Assembly (NCBI GenBank): GCA_030044475.1
Contig: JASHVP010000017.1
Location: forward strand, 1 to 20,190
Direction: 5' to 3'
DNA length: 20,190 nt
Source of the DNA: Thermoplasmata archaeon
GTDB lineage: Archaea; Thermoplasmatota; Thermoplasmata; Lutacidiplasmatales; UBA184
The notes under the pieces were generated by a model. That model made no database searches. It was given only the letters and a program-made list of their open reading frames with translations, and was not told the DNA's origin. The position numbers and the translations under genes were made by a program. Shown one piece after another: positions 1-6,706 of this stretch (positions are counted from its first letter, which is position 1; the number at the start of each line of letters is the position of its first letter).

Positions 1-798
1 GAACGCCTTCGCCGCCGCGGCGCGGGTCGACGGGAGTCCCAGCAGGTCGGGCCGGTCCTGCATGTCGGTGACCGCCCCGGCCCGCGCGCTCGCGCGGACG
101 ACCACAGGCTCCATCGCCGGACGGGGGACCGCCTCCTTCGCGGCGACGACCACCGCCGCCGCCCCGTCCGAGAACGGGCAGCAGTCGTAGAGCCGGAGCG
201 GGCTCGCGATCATCGGCGACGCGAGGTACGTCGCCATCGAGATCTCCTTCTGGAAGTGCGCGTGCGGGTTGCGGGCCGCGTTCGCGTGATTCTTGACCGC
301 GACCGAGCCGAACATCTCGGGGGTCGTCCGGAACGCGCCCCGATAGGCCGACGCGAGCGTTGCGTACAGTCCCGGGAACGTCGCCCCGTTCTTCGTCTCG
401 AAGGCGTAGTCCGCGGCGATGGCGAAGTAGCTGGTCGCGGCCAGCGTGTCGAGATGGGAAAGCCGCTCGACCCCCACCACGAGCGCGGCGTTGGCAAATC
501 CGCCCGCCACATGGACGAACGCCTCGTGCAGCGCCGCGCTGGAGGAGGAGCAGGCGGACTCCAGCGTGACGGACGGGACCTCCGGGATGCCGAGCCCGTT
601 GTTGATCAAAGGTCCCACGTGGGCCTGGTGCTCGGAGATCCCGAAGCAGTTCGCAACGAACGTGTGGTCGATCTGCTTCGGCTCCATCCCGGCCTGCCGG
701 ATCGCTTCCAACGACACGCGGGTCGCCGCCTCCCGGGCCGACTCCGCCATCTTCCCGAACCGATTCGAGGCGGCTCCGACGACCCAGGTCTCGCGCAT
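1..798 (-). CDS. Archaeal thiolase (acetyl-CoA acetyltransferase-like), C-terminus cut by window edge
   Basis: The reading frame starts at ATG 798 and is still open at base 1, giving the first 266 residues of a protein of probably about 390. The thiolase-fold landmarks are clear: the nucleophilic cysteine in SACSSSSAALHEA (Cys83), and the later CCPFSDGAAAVV segment around residues 206-217, which is typical of the archaeal/SCP-x-like branch. Thiolases of this branch condense two acetyl-CoA into acetoacetyl-CoA, the entry to the archaeal mevalonate route to isoprenoid lipids, usually in a complex with HMG-CoA synthase and a DUF35 protein. Neither partner is in the window; they could lie to the left. 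The last catalytic cysteine and histidine motifs fall outside, so the exact substrate (acetyl-CoA or another acyl-CoA) stays open. A TATA-like element lies about 36 bases upstream. Confidence 0.9.
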   Translation of the reverse strand, partial: MRETWVVGAASNRFGKMAESAREAATRVSLEAIRQAGMEPKQIDHTFVANCFGISEHQAHVGPLINNGLGIPEVPSVTLESACSSSSAALHEAFVHVAGGFANAALVVGVERLSHLDTLAATSYFAIAADYAFETKNGATFPGLYATLASAYRGAFRTTPEMFGSVAVKNHANAARNPHAHFQKEISMATYLASPMIASPLRLYDCCPFSDGAAAVVVAAKEAVPRPAMEPVVVRASARAGAVTDMQDRPDLLGLPSTRAAAAKAF

Positions 799-828
799 GG
801 TCCCGACCCCCCTTCGAACGGCCGCGCG

Positions 829-839
829 GGTTTAACTTA
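829..839 (-). promoter_or_regulatory. TATA-like element for the thiolase gene
   Basis: On the minus strand this reads AAGTTAAACC, an AT-rich island in GC-rich surroundings, centred about 36 bases before the thiolase ATG. It would give a leader of roughly 10 bases. It overlaps the TAA stop (837-839) of the upstream small gene. The call rests on composition and spacing only. Confidence 0.5.
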
Positions 840-1145
840 GGCGTCGCGCGCCCGCCGAGGGGCGTGCCCGACGCCGGTCCGCACCAGGGGTTCGAGGCGT
901 CGGAACACGGTCTCGGCGGTCGCCCGGTCGCCGGACTTGACCAGGACCCGCCCGTTCGCGTGGATCGTCGCCTCCGGGTTCAGACGAGCGATCAGGAGGA
1001 CGCGCGCGTCCAGGACGTCGACCCCGTCGGACTCGAGCGCCTGCCGGACACGACCGAGGTCGAGCGCGACCGGCCGGACCGGGATCATCTCATAGCCCCC
1101 GCGGTCGGAGCAGACTTTCGGCGGGCGGTACTCCAATTCCGTCAT
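837..1145 (-). CDS. Conserved-looking small protein of unknown function (102 aa)
   Basis: I do not recognise a family with confidence. The protein has a short N-terminal segment with one cysteine (Cys12), then a compact alpha/beta pattern: a helix, a strand, a sequence reading ATIHANGRVLVKS, and a helix beginning ATAETVFRRLEPLV. The strand-GRVLVK-turn-helix pattern resembles the small module at the C-terminus of some archaeal ThiF/MoeB-like proteins, but this is only a resemblance. The gene starts 16 bases after the zinc-ribbon membrane protein stops and ends 38 bases before thiolase begins, so it is probably cotranscribed with its upstream neighbours. Codon third positions are strongly G/C, as in the neighbours, which supports real coding. 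Confidence 0.7.
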   Translation of the reverse strand: MTELEYRPPKVCSDRGGYEMIPVRPVALDLGRVRQALESDGVDVLDARVLLIARLNPEATIHANGRVLVKSGDRATAETVFRRLEPLVRTGVGHAPRRARDA

Positions 1146-1161
1146 GCGACCGGCTCGCGCA

Positions 1162-2076
1162 CTACGGGAAGCTCCCGGGCGGCGGAGATCCCGCCGGCGG
1201 CCCGGCGATCGGCGCCCGTCCGCCCCCGGCGGCGATGCGTCGCCCGATCGAGGAAGCGCCGACCCACACGAGGATCATCCCGATCACGTCGACGAACGGC
1301 AGGAAGAGGAGGACGGCCGCCACTTTGAACGACGCGTCGTCGTACCGGGCGCCCATCCGCCAGACCCCGAGGAGCACGACGAGCTCGCCCACGATCCACA
1401 GGAGTCCCCCCCCGAGGACCAGGGCGACCGGCGCCAGCGCCTGACCGATGGCGGTGTGCACGGCGTTGTAGCACGCCGAGGTGGGCGTCGAGCTGCAGCT
1501 CGAGAAGATCGGCCCGGCGATCGCGACCAGAACCGCCAGCCCGGCCATCGACGTCACGAGCCCGATCGGGCCCAGGAGCGCGAGCCGCGCCGGGGATCGG
1601 AAGCGGGCGTCGATCGGAGCGAGCGCGAGGTACGCCTCGCGCAGCGCGAGCACGGCGAGGATCGTCAGGAGGACCCCGGCCACGTACACGCCCACGTACG
1701 CGTCGACCGCGGCCGCCGAAGCGCTCGTCGTCAGGGCGCAGACGTGCTGGGGGCCCGTGCAGTCGGAAGAGAAGCTGAACACGAAGCTCTCGTAGAGCAG
1801 AAGGTACACCGCAGTCAGGTTGAGGGAGAACCCGAAGATCCCATAGACAGCCGCCCGACGCGCCCGGTCGAGCGCCCGCAGGTCCGCCGCCCGAGCGGCG
1901 TCGCTCACCGGCGGGCCCCACGTTCCGGCGGAGCCGAACCCCGGGGCGGCCGCCCCCGGACCGAATCCGGTCCCCGGTGCGGGAGCGCCGCCGACCGGCG
2001 CGCCGCAGTGGGCACAGAACGAACTCCCGACGGGGACCGGCTGACCGCACCGAGAACAGAACGACGGGGCGTTCAC
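1162..2076 (-). CDS. Zinc-ribbon polytopic membrane protein (304 aa)
   Basis: The N-terminus is a zinc ribbon with Cys7, Cys10, Cys21 and Cys24 (two CxxC knuckles), followed by a Gly/Pro/Ala-rich linker to about residue 57. Five hydrophobic segments then fit membrane helices, at about 76-98, 122-146, 165-190, 212-238 and 251-274, and the tail is Gly/Pro-rich. Two loops carry cysteine pairs (Cys106/Cys113 and Cys194/Cys202) that could form extracellular disulfides. Zinc-ribbon membrane proteins of this kind are common in archaea, and their functions are mostly unknown. The chosen start is GTG 2076, which puts the zinc ribbon right at the N-terminus. The gene is 42 bases downstream of the ThiI-like gene with no visible TATA box, so it is probably in the same transcript. 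Confidence 0.8.
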   Translation of the reverse strand: MNAPSFCSRCGQPVPVGSSFCAHCGAPVGGAPAPGTGFGPGAAAPGFGSAGTWGPPVSDAARAADLRALDRARRAAVYGIFGFSLNLTAVYLLLYESFVFSFSSDCTGPQHVCALTTSASAAAVDAYVGVYVAGVLLTILAVLALREAYLALAPIDARFRSPARLALLGPIGLVTSMAGLAVLVAIAGPIFSSCSSTPTSACYNAVHTAIGQALAPVALVLGGGLLWIVGELVVLLGVWRMGARYDDASFKVAAVLLFLPFVDVIGMILVWVGASSIGRRIAAGGGRAPIAGPPAGSPPPGSFP

Positions 2077-2118
2077 GGTCGGCGCCGCGCGGGGGGCACG
2101 TCCTCCCCGAATCGCGGG

Positions 2119-2745
2119 TCAGAGCACCTGGGCGTGGCGCAGGCAGTCGTCGACGATCGCGTCGACATCCAGCCGGTCCTCCTCGCGGCCGATCTGCACG
2201 AGGTCCGAACGCGTCGCCGGTTTGGACGGAACGGCCTGACAGCAGACCCCCGGCCGGGTCGAGATCCCGTAGGTCCCGATCTCCTTCGCGACCGCCTCGA
2301 TCTCGCTCTTGTCGAATCCGATGAGCGGCCGGACGATCGGCAGATGCACGGCCGCGGTCGCCGACCGCATGTTGGAGAGCGTCTGCGAGGCGACCTGGCC
2401 GAGCGCCTCTCCCGTCGCGAGGAATGTCCCGCCCTCCCGCTCCGCCACCCGTTCGGCCGACCGCCACATGAACCTACGGCAGAGCACGCACCCGACATGC
2501 CGGTCGGTGGTCCGCATCAGCGTCACCTGCGTCGAGCCGTGCGGGACGACGTAGAGCGGGATCGGTTGCCCGTACCGGGCGCGGAGGAGCGCCAGATGGT
2601 CGACGACCTTCTCGAGCGGGGAGTCGTCGGTGAACGGCCGGTTGTCCATGTGGACGCCGACGATCTCGTGGCCCTGCCGCAGCAGGTAGTAGAGGGCGAC
2701 CGGCGAGTCGATCCCGCCGCTCATCAGCATCACACCGCGGGCCAT
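2119..2745 (-). CDS. thiI: Stand-alone ThiI-type PP-loop tRNA sulfurtransferase domain (208 aa)
   Basis: The PP-loop SGGIDS (residues 9-14) activates a tRNA uridine by adenylation, and the ThiI-specific GQVASQT motif (116-122) follows. The family makes 4-thiouridine at tRNA position 8 (and in bacteria also serves thiamin synthesis). The usual N-terminal ferredoxin-like and THUMP RNA-binding domains are absent, so the protein is only the catalytic half. A CxxC pair (Cys86, Cys89) plus Cys168/169 in the GVCCQAVP segment match the three-cysteine pattern used by archaeal ThiI to hold an iron-sulfur cluster, and there is no bacterial rhodanese domain. Start ATG 2745 was chosen over an upstream in-frame start (2805) because a good TATA box sits about 27 bases before it and would lie inside the longer version. 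It is the first gene of the leftward cluster. Confidence 0.88.
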   Translation of the reverse strand: MARGVMLMSGGIDSPVALYYLLRQGHEIVGVHMDNRPFTDDSPLEKVVDHLALLRARYGQPIPLYVVPHGSTQVTLMRTTDRHVGCVLCRRFMWRSAERVAEREGGTFLATGEALGQVASQTLSNMRSATAAVHLPIVRPLIGFDKSEIEAVAKEIGTYGISTRPGVCCQAVPSKPATRSDLVQIGREEDRLDVDAIVDDCLRHAQVL

Positions 2746-2768
2746 CAGGCAGTGGAGCCGGGCCCGCG

Positions 2769-2776
2769 TATTTAGG
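2769..2776 (-). promoter_or_regulatory. TATA box for the thiI-like gene
   Basis: The minus strand reads CCTAAATA, centred about 27-28 bases before ATG 2745. This is the spacing expected for a leaderless archaeal transcript. It is part of a divergent promoter region shared with the alpha/beta hydrolase on the plus strand. Confidence 0.65.
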
Positions 2777-2806
2777 AGTACCGCGGCGGCCGCGGGCCCC
2801 TCCAAG

Positions 2807-2815
2807 AGGTAAAGA
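2807..2815 (+). promoter_or_regulatory. Weak TATA-like element for the alpha/beta hydrolase gene
   Basis: The AT-rich stretch GAGGTAAAGAG lies 23-31 bases before ATG 2838 in otherwise GC-rich DNA. The match to an archaeal TATA box is weak, but the spacing is right and supports ATG 2838 over the GTG at 2826. Confidence 0.4.
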
Positions 2816-2837
2816 GCGCGGGGTCGTGGGCGCGCCG

Positions 2838-3650
2838 ATGGCCACCGCCCCTCCTCCGAGCGTCCCGCTGTTCGCGCGCGACGAAGGGGCGGGCCCGACG
2901 ATCGTGATGCTGCACGGAGTCGGCGCCAACCGAACGCTCTGGAACGGGATCGTTCCGGCGCTCGCGAGTCGGTTCCGGGTCGTGGTGCCCGACCTGCGAG
3001 GACACGGGGCGACCGCGGCGCCGCCCGGCTCGCGGTTCACGTTCGACGAGCTGGAAGCGGACGTTCTGGGGCTGCTCGACGAGAAGGCGTTGCCTCCCGT
3101 CCACCTCGTCGGGATGAGCGGGGGCGCGATGCTCGCCCTCCGGATCGCGCTCGACCACCCCGAGCGGTGCCGGAGCCTGACCCTGATCAGCGGCGCCGCG
3201 TACTGCGACAACCAGACGCGCGCGATCGCCGAGCGGTGGATGGACGCGTACCGCCGTGAGGGGTCCGACGCCTTCGCGCTGCGGGTCCTGAAGGACTTCT
3301 ACTACCCGGATTGGATGGAGGCGCATCTCGACTTCGCCGACCGCGTTCGCGAGGAGGTCGCCCGCGTCGACCTCGGACCGGCGATGATGTGGTCCGCGGC
3401 GTTGACGGGGTTCGATGAGCGGAACCGGATCGCATCCCTCGGCCGTCCGACGCTCGTCGTCCAAGGGATGGACGACGCGGTCATCGATGCCTCGCACGGC
3501 CGGATCCTGCGCCAGTCGATCCACGACTCCCAGATCCGGATCCTCGCGCAGACCGGCCACATGGTGCCGATCGAGCGTCCGGCCGAGACGGCCGAGGCGA
3601 TCGCGGCCTTCGTGACCGCGATCGAGTCCCGCCCGGCGGCGACCCTGTGA
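2838..3650 (+). CDS. Alpha/beta-fold hydrolase (270 aa)
   Basis: This is a complete alpha/beta hydrolase. The oxyanion HGVG loop is at residues 26-29, the nucleophile elbow GMSGG has Ser94, the acid is in the QGMDD segment (Asp212 or Asp213), and the histidine is His241 in TGHMVP. A cap region separates the elbow from the acid. The fold family includes esterases, lactonases such as 3-oxoadipate enol-lactonase, haloperoxidase-like and C-C hydrolases, and sequence alone does not fix the substrate. There is no signal peptide, so it should act in the cytoplasm. Start ATG 2838 fits a weak TATA element, and an in-frame GTG at 2826 would add four residues. The next small gene has its own TATA box, so this gene may be monocistronic. 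Confidence 0.88.
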   Translation: MATAPPPSVPLFARDEGAGPTIVMLHGVGANRTLWNGIVPALASRFRVVVPDLRGHGATAAPPGSRFTFDELEADVLGLLDEKALPPVHLVGMSGGAMLALRIALDHPERCRSLTLISGAAYCDNQTRAIAERWMDAYRREGSDAFALRVLKDFYYPDWMEAHLDFADRVREEVARVDLGPAMMWSAALTGFDERNRIASLGRPTLVVQGMDDAVIDASHGRILRQSIHDSQIRILAQTGHMVPIERPAETAEAIAAFVTAIESRPAATL

Positions 3651-3665
3651 CCGGGCCGGGACCGG

Positions 3666-3674
3666 GCTTATCTT
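3666..3674 (+). promoter_or_regulatory. TATA box for the small coiled-coil gene
   Basis: The sequence GCTTATCTT is centred about 28 bases before ATG 3698, consistent with leaderless transcription. It lies just after the TGA of the alpha/beta hydrolase. Confidence 0.55.
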
Positions 3675-3697
3675 CTTCCGGTCAAATCCCCCCTCGT

Positions 3698-3868
3698 ATG
3701 ACGGATGTCGACCCTGCCTTCCGCGACCGGCTCGACCAGCTGGAACGGGACCTCCGGGAGCTCCGGGGGCGGGTCGCGGCCCTGGAACGACTGGTCGGGA
3801 CCGCCGGCGAGCACGCCGCGGACCGCTCCACCGTGCGCGAGAAGGTCTCGTACGACTGGCAGTCGTGA
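3698..3868 (+). CDS. Small coiled-coil protein (56 aa), function unknown
   Basis: This short protein is dominated by a heptad-type helix at about residues 10-33 (leucines and arginine/glutamate alternate in RLDQLERDLRELRGRVAALE). It has a short charged tail ending VREKVSYDWQS. The coiled coil predicts self-association or docking on a partner, and no enzymatic motif is present. The start was set at ATG 3698 because a TATA-like GCTTATCTT lies about 28 bases upstream; an earlier in-frame GTG (3647) would overlap the hydrolase and has an unconvincing N-terminus. The Nudix gene begins 10 bases after its stop, so the two are probably cotranscribed. The strictly G/C third positions and the promoter make it a credible gene despite its size. 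Confidence 0.7.
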   Translation: MTDVDPAFRDRLDQLERDLRELRGRVAALERLVGTAGEHAADRSTVREKVSYDWQS

Positions 3869-3878
3869 GCCGGGCCGT

Positions 3879-4502
3879 ATGGCGGCGGGCGGTCTCCGAG
3901 GCCGTCCGGTCCGGGAGCTCTTGGACCGGTACCCGGTGGAGAGCCCGCCGGTGTCCATCGCCGGCGCCGCGGTGACGATCGTCTTGCGGGGCGGAGCCGA
4001 CGCGGTCGAGGTCCTCCTGATCGAGCGGGCGGCGAGCCCGACCGACCCCGCCTCCGGTCAGGTGGCCCTGCCGGGGGGCCACGTGAGCGACGGCGACGGG
4101 TCGCTCGAGGTCACGGCGGCGCGGGAGCTCGAGGAGGAGGTCGGATTGACCCGATCCGACCTCGCCGGACCGCTCCGGTTCGTGGAGACGATCCGCGCGC
4201 CCCGCTTCCGGCTGCACGTCGGGGTGTTCGCCGCGGAGATCGGCCCGCGGGGGGGGCCCCCGTCGGTCCGCAGCGCCCTCGAGGTGGCGCATGTCTTTTG
4301 GCTTCCAGCGGCGGCGCTCGCCGAGACCCGCCGCGTCGCCCGGGAGACCCAATTCGGCGCGGCCGAGGTCGCGGCGTCCGTGCACGAGGGGCACGTCCTC
4401 TGGGGATTCACGCGCCGCGTCCTGCGACGGTTCTTCGACCTTCCGCTGGAGGACGAGGTCGTCGGCCCCGTGCTCCCGCCGCACCCCGAACGCCCCTCCT
4501 GA
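3879..4502 (+). CDS. Nudix hydrolase, CoA-pyrophosphatase-like (207 aa)
   Basis: The Nudix box runs over residues 66-90 (GGHVSDGDGSLEVTAAREL followed by EEEVGL), with metal-binding glutamates at 83, 86 and 87. The spacing between the first glycine and the RE pair is longer by one than in the standard box. It is preceded by LLIERAASPTDPASGQVALPGG, which resembles the UPF0035 signature of the CoA/acyl-CoA diphosphatase branch (YeaB/NUDT7/NUDT8). Such enzymes split CoA into phosphopantetheine and 3',5'-ADP. The N-terminal 20 residues resemble the short helix found before that domain. Start ATG 3879 follows the coiled-coil gene by 10 bases, and no separate TATA box is visible. The substrate assignment is inferred from the signature only. 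Confidence 0.85.
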   Translation: MAAGGLRGRPVRELLDRYPVESPPVSIAGAAVTIVLRGGADAVEVLLIERAASPTDPASGQVALPGGHVSDGDGSLEVTAARELEEEVGLTRSDLAGPLRFVETIRAPRFRLHVGVFAAEIGPRGGPPSVRSALEVAHVFWLPAAALAETRRVARETQFGAAEVAASVHEGHVLWGFTRRVLRRFFDLPLEDEVVGPVLPPHPERPS

Positions 4503-4573
4503 CCCCCCCGCGCTCGGTCCCCGGCCGTCCCGTGGCGATCCCGGACGTTTCCGTCCTTGGGCGCGAAGCATCC

Positions 4574-4593
4574 TTTAAATACCAGTTTATATA
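4574..4593 (+). promoter_or_regulatory. Tandem TATA boxes of the TBP gene
   Basis: Two near-ideal archaeal box A elements stand side by side: TTTAAATA at 4574-4581 and TTTATATA at 4586-4593, with 12 bases from start to start. The second is centred about 25 bases before the TTG start of tbp, so transcription from it would be leaderless. The first would start about 12 bases further upstream and give a short leader. These are the strongest TATA sequences in the window. Confidence 0.8.
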
Positions 4594-4614
4594 CTCCCGC
4601 GCCGAGGGATTTCC

Positions 4615-5163
4615 TTGGTCAAGATCCGAATCGAGAACGTCGTCGCCTCGACCTCCCTCGGGGACGAACTCGACCTCCAGTCGATCGCGCTCGGGCTCGA
4701 CGGGGCCGAGTACGAGCCGGAACAGTTCCCCGGACTGATCTACCGGTTGAAGCAGCCGAAGACGGCGATCCTCCTCTTCCGCTCGGGGAAGGTCGTCTGC
4801 ACCGGCGCGAAGAGCATGCACGAGGTGGAAGAGTCGATCCACTCGGTCGCGAGCCAGATCAAGAAGGGCGGCCAGAAGATCAACATGCACCCGCGGATCG
4901 AGGTGCAGAACATCGTCGCGTCGTCCGACCTCGAGAGCGAGATCAACCTGAACGCGATCGCCGTCACGCTTGGCCTCGACCGGGTCGAGTACGAGCCCGA
5001 GCAGTTCCCCGGGCTCGTCTGCCGGATCGACGAACCCCGCGTCGTCGTCCTCCTCTTCGGCAGCGGCAAGCTCGTCTGCACCGGCGCTCGGAAGCCGTCC
5101 GACGTCGAGGTCGCCGTCAAGAAGATCACGAAGGAGCTGCAAGGCGCCGGCCTGCTCCGGTAG
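4615..5163 (+). CDS. tbp: TATA-box-binding protein TBP (182 aa)
   Basis: This is the general transcription factor that binds box A and, with TFB, recruits RNA polymerase. The protein is the classic saddle made of two direct repeats, at residues about 1-90 and 91-181. Each has the NVVAS/NIVAS start, the YEPEQFPGL motif (about 53-61 and 145-153) and a GKVVCTGA/GKLVCTGA strand. The size is normal for archaea, and the acidic C-terminal tail seen in some lineages is missing. The start codon is TTG 4615: no ATG or GTG lies in frame nearby, the first residues MVKIRIENVVAS match the family N-terminus, and the TATA box is about 25 bases upstream. The gene's own promoter has two strong TBP sites, which suggests but does not prove autoregulation. 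Confidence 0.97.
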   Translation: MVKIRIENVVASTSLGDELDLQSIALGLDGAEYEPEQFPGLIYRLKQPKTAILLFRSGKVVCTGAKSMHEVEESIHSVASQIKKGGQKINMHPRIEVQNIVASSDLESEINLNAIAVTLGLDRVEYEPEQFPGLVCRIDEPRVVVLLFGSGKLVCTGARKPSDVEVAVKKITKELQGAGLLR

Positions 5164-5186
5164 GCGCGGCCGCCGGGACGGGGAGC

Positions 5187-6059
5187 GTGCCGCTCCCGAG
5201 CGACCTACCGGTCGTCGACCACCATTGTCACCTCTCGCCGCACGGCGAGGGAGTGCGGGCGGCCGAGCGGTTCCGGGCGACCGGCGGCACCCACCTCTTT
5301 CTCGCGACGCAGAACTACCTTCCCGGGGTCCCCCGGTCCCTCGAAGCGTATCGGCGGCAGTTCGAAACGACCCACGAGCTCGGCCGGCGGATCCGGGAGG
5401 AGACGGGCGTGGTCGTGTACTCGGTCCTGGCCCCGTATCCCGTCGACCTGCTGGACCAGGTCCCCGCCCTGGGCCGGCCGGCCGCGGTCGAACTCCACCG
5501 GCAGGCGCTCGAGGTCGCCGGGAAGCTCGTCCGCGACCGTCGCGCCGTCGCCATCGGGGAGGTCGGACGCCCCCATTTCCCCGTTCCGGACGACGTGGCC
5601 GCAACGGTCGAGACCGTCCTCCAGTTGGCCCTCGAGACCGCCCGGGACGCGGACTGCCCCGCGATCGTCCACTGCGGGGACCTGGACCGGGAGGGATTCC
5701 TCGAGCTCGCCGAACGGGGGCGCGACGCGGGACTCCCCGCCCACCGGATCGTGAAGCACTACGCCCGGGCCCGGGTCCCCCCGGGCGACCGCGGTCCGGT
5801 CGCGCCGTCGTACCTGGCCCGGCGGGAGCTCGTCCGCGAGGTCCTGGCGGACCCCGGCCCATGGTTTCTCGAAACCGACTTCCTCGACGACCCCACCCGA
5901 CCCGGTGCCGTCCTCGACCTGACCACCATCCCGCGTCGCGCGACCGCCCTCTCCGCGGCCGATCCCGCCGCGGCCGACCGCCTGCGCGAACCGTTCGTGG
6001 AATCGATCCGACGCGTCTACGGCTGGCGACCGGAGCGCGGGCCGGAGGGAGCGGCGTGA
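5187..6059 (+). CDS. TatD-like metal-dependent hydrolase, archaeal COG1099 type (290 aa)
   Basis: This is a TIM-barrel amidohydrolase-superfamily protein with metal-ligand motifs in the expected order: DHHCH (residues 11-15), IGEVG with Glu125, VHCG with His162, KHYA with His191, and LETDF with Asp231. The GGTHLFLATQNY segment near residue 33 fits archaeal COG1099 proteins better than bacterial TatD DNases. The substrate of this branch is not established; phosphoesterase or nuclease activity is possible. The start is GTG 5187, the only plausible start before the DHHCH strand, 23 bases after the TBP stop. The stop overlaps the thymidylate kinase GTG by four bases (GTGA), indicating translational coupling with tmk and orc1. 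Confidence 0.85.
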   Translation: MPLPSDLPVVDHHCHLSPHGEGVRAAERFRATGGTHLFLATQNYLPGVPRSLEAYRRQFETTHELGRRIREETGVVVYSVLAPYPVDLLDQVPALGRPAAVELHRQALEVAGKLVRDRRAVAIGEVGRPHFPVPDDVAATVETVLQLALETARDADCPAIVHCGDLDREGFLELAERGRDAGLPAHRIVKHYARARVPPGDRGPVAPSYLARRELVREVLADPGPWFLETDFLDDPTRPGAVLDLTTIPRRATALSAADPAAADRLREPFVESIRRVYGWRPERGPEGAA

Positions 6060-6706
6060 GGCCCCGCACCCGGGGCACGTTCGTCGTTGTCGAGGGGATC
6101 GACGGGGCGGGCAAGAGCACGTTCGTCCGGGCGCTGGCGGGGGCGATCCGGCGGCGCCGGGGATCCGTCGCCACGCGACGGGAGCCCGCCGACCCGCAGC
6201 TCGGCCGTTGGGCCCAGCAGGCCCGGGACCCCTGGACGTCGGCGACCTACTTCACGCTCGACCGCTTCCTCGCTCGTCCGGAGCTGGAGCGCGCCCTCGC
6301 CCGGCGGCGATGGGTCCTTCAGGACCGGTCGTTCTACTCGACGCTGGCCTACCAGGGCAGCCTCCTCGGCCCGGCGGCCCGTCGTCGCCTCGCCACCCTG
6401 CAGTCGACCGTGACGATCCCCCCCGACCGGGTCGTCCTGCTGGACCTCGCGCCGACGATCGCCCTCCGCCGACTCGGCCGCCGTGGTACCGCGCGGGCCC
6501 CGTTCGAGCACCGTCGGACTCTCGAGCGGGTCCGACGGGCGTACCGTTCTCTCGCCCGGGGCCGGCGGTGGATTGTCCTCGACGCCCGGCAGCCAACGTC
6601 CCAGTTGGTGACCGAGGCCCTCCGGCGCCTGGGGACCGACTTCGTCGGGGCGTCGCGGCCCCCGAAGAAGATAAGGGCCGCCCGCGTCCCCCGCCGCCAC
6701 CCATGA
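6056..6706 (+). CDS. tmk: Thymidylate kinase (216 aa)
   Basis: It phosphorylates dTMP to dTDP with ATP for DNA synthesis. The P-loop GIDGAGKS is at residues 14-21, the substrate-side DRSFYST motif at 90-96, and the LID-type region before FEHRRTLERVRRAYRSLA at about 150-167 corresponds to the family's FHxRVRxAY segment. The length is typical, and the last 20 residues are basic and not conserved. The GTG start at 6056 overlaps the upstream stop, and its TGA overlaps the ATG of orc1 (ATGA), so the enzyme supplying DNA precursors is coupled to a replication-initiator gene. Residue 16 is Asp, in the GxDGAGK form of the loop usual for this family. Confidence 0.88.
   Translation: MRPRTRGTFVVVEGIDGAGKSTFVRALAGAIRRRRGSVATRREPADPQLGRWAQQARDPWTSATYFTLDRFLARPELERALARRRWVLQDRSFYSTLAYQGSLLGPAARRRLATLQSTVTIPPDRVVLLDLAPTIALRRLGRRGTARAPFEHRRTLERVRRAYRSLARGRRWIVLDARQPTSQLVTEALRRLGTDFVGASRPPKKIRAARVPRRHP
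6668..6676 (+). promoter_or_regulatory. Possible internal TATA-like element for orc1
   Basis: AGATAAGGG inside the 3' end of tmk is centred about 31 bases before the orc1 ATG, in GC-rich surroundings. It could provide an additional start for orc1 within the operon. The match is weak. Confidence 0.35.

Noticed and set aside
1144..2775. Very long open frame on the plus strand opposite the zinc-ribbon and ThiI-like genes (and similar long frames elsewhere)
   Set aside because: The high GC content removes stop codons from antisense frames. The translations are Arg/Pro/Gly-rich without any domain, while the opposite strand has clear proteins.
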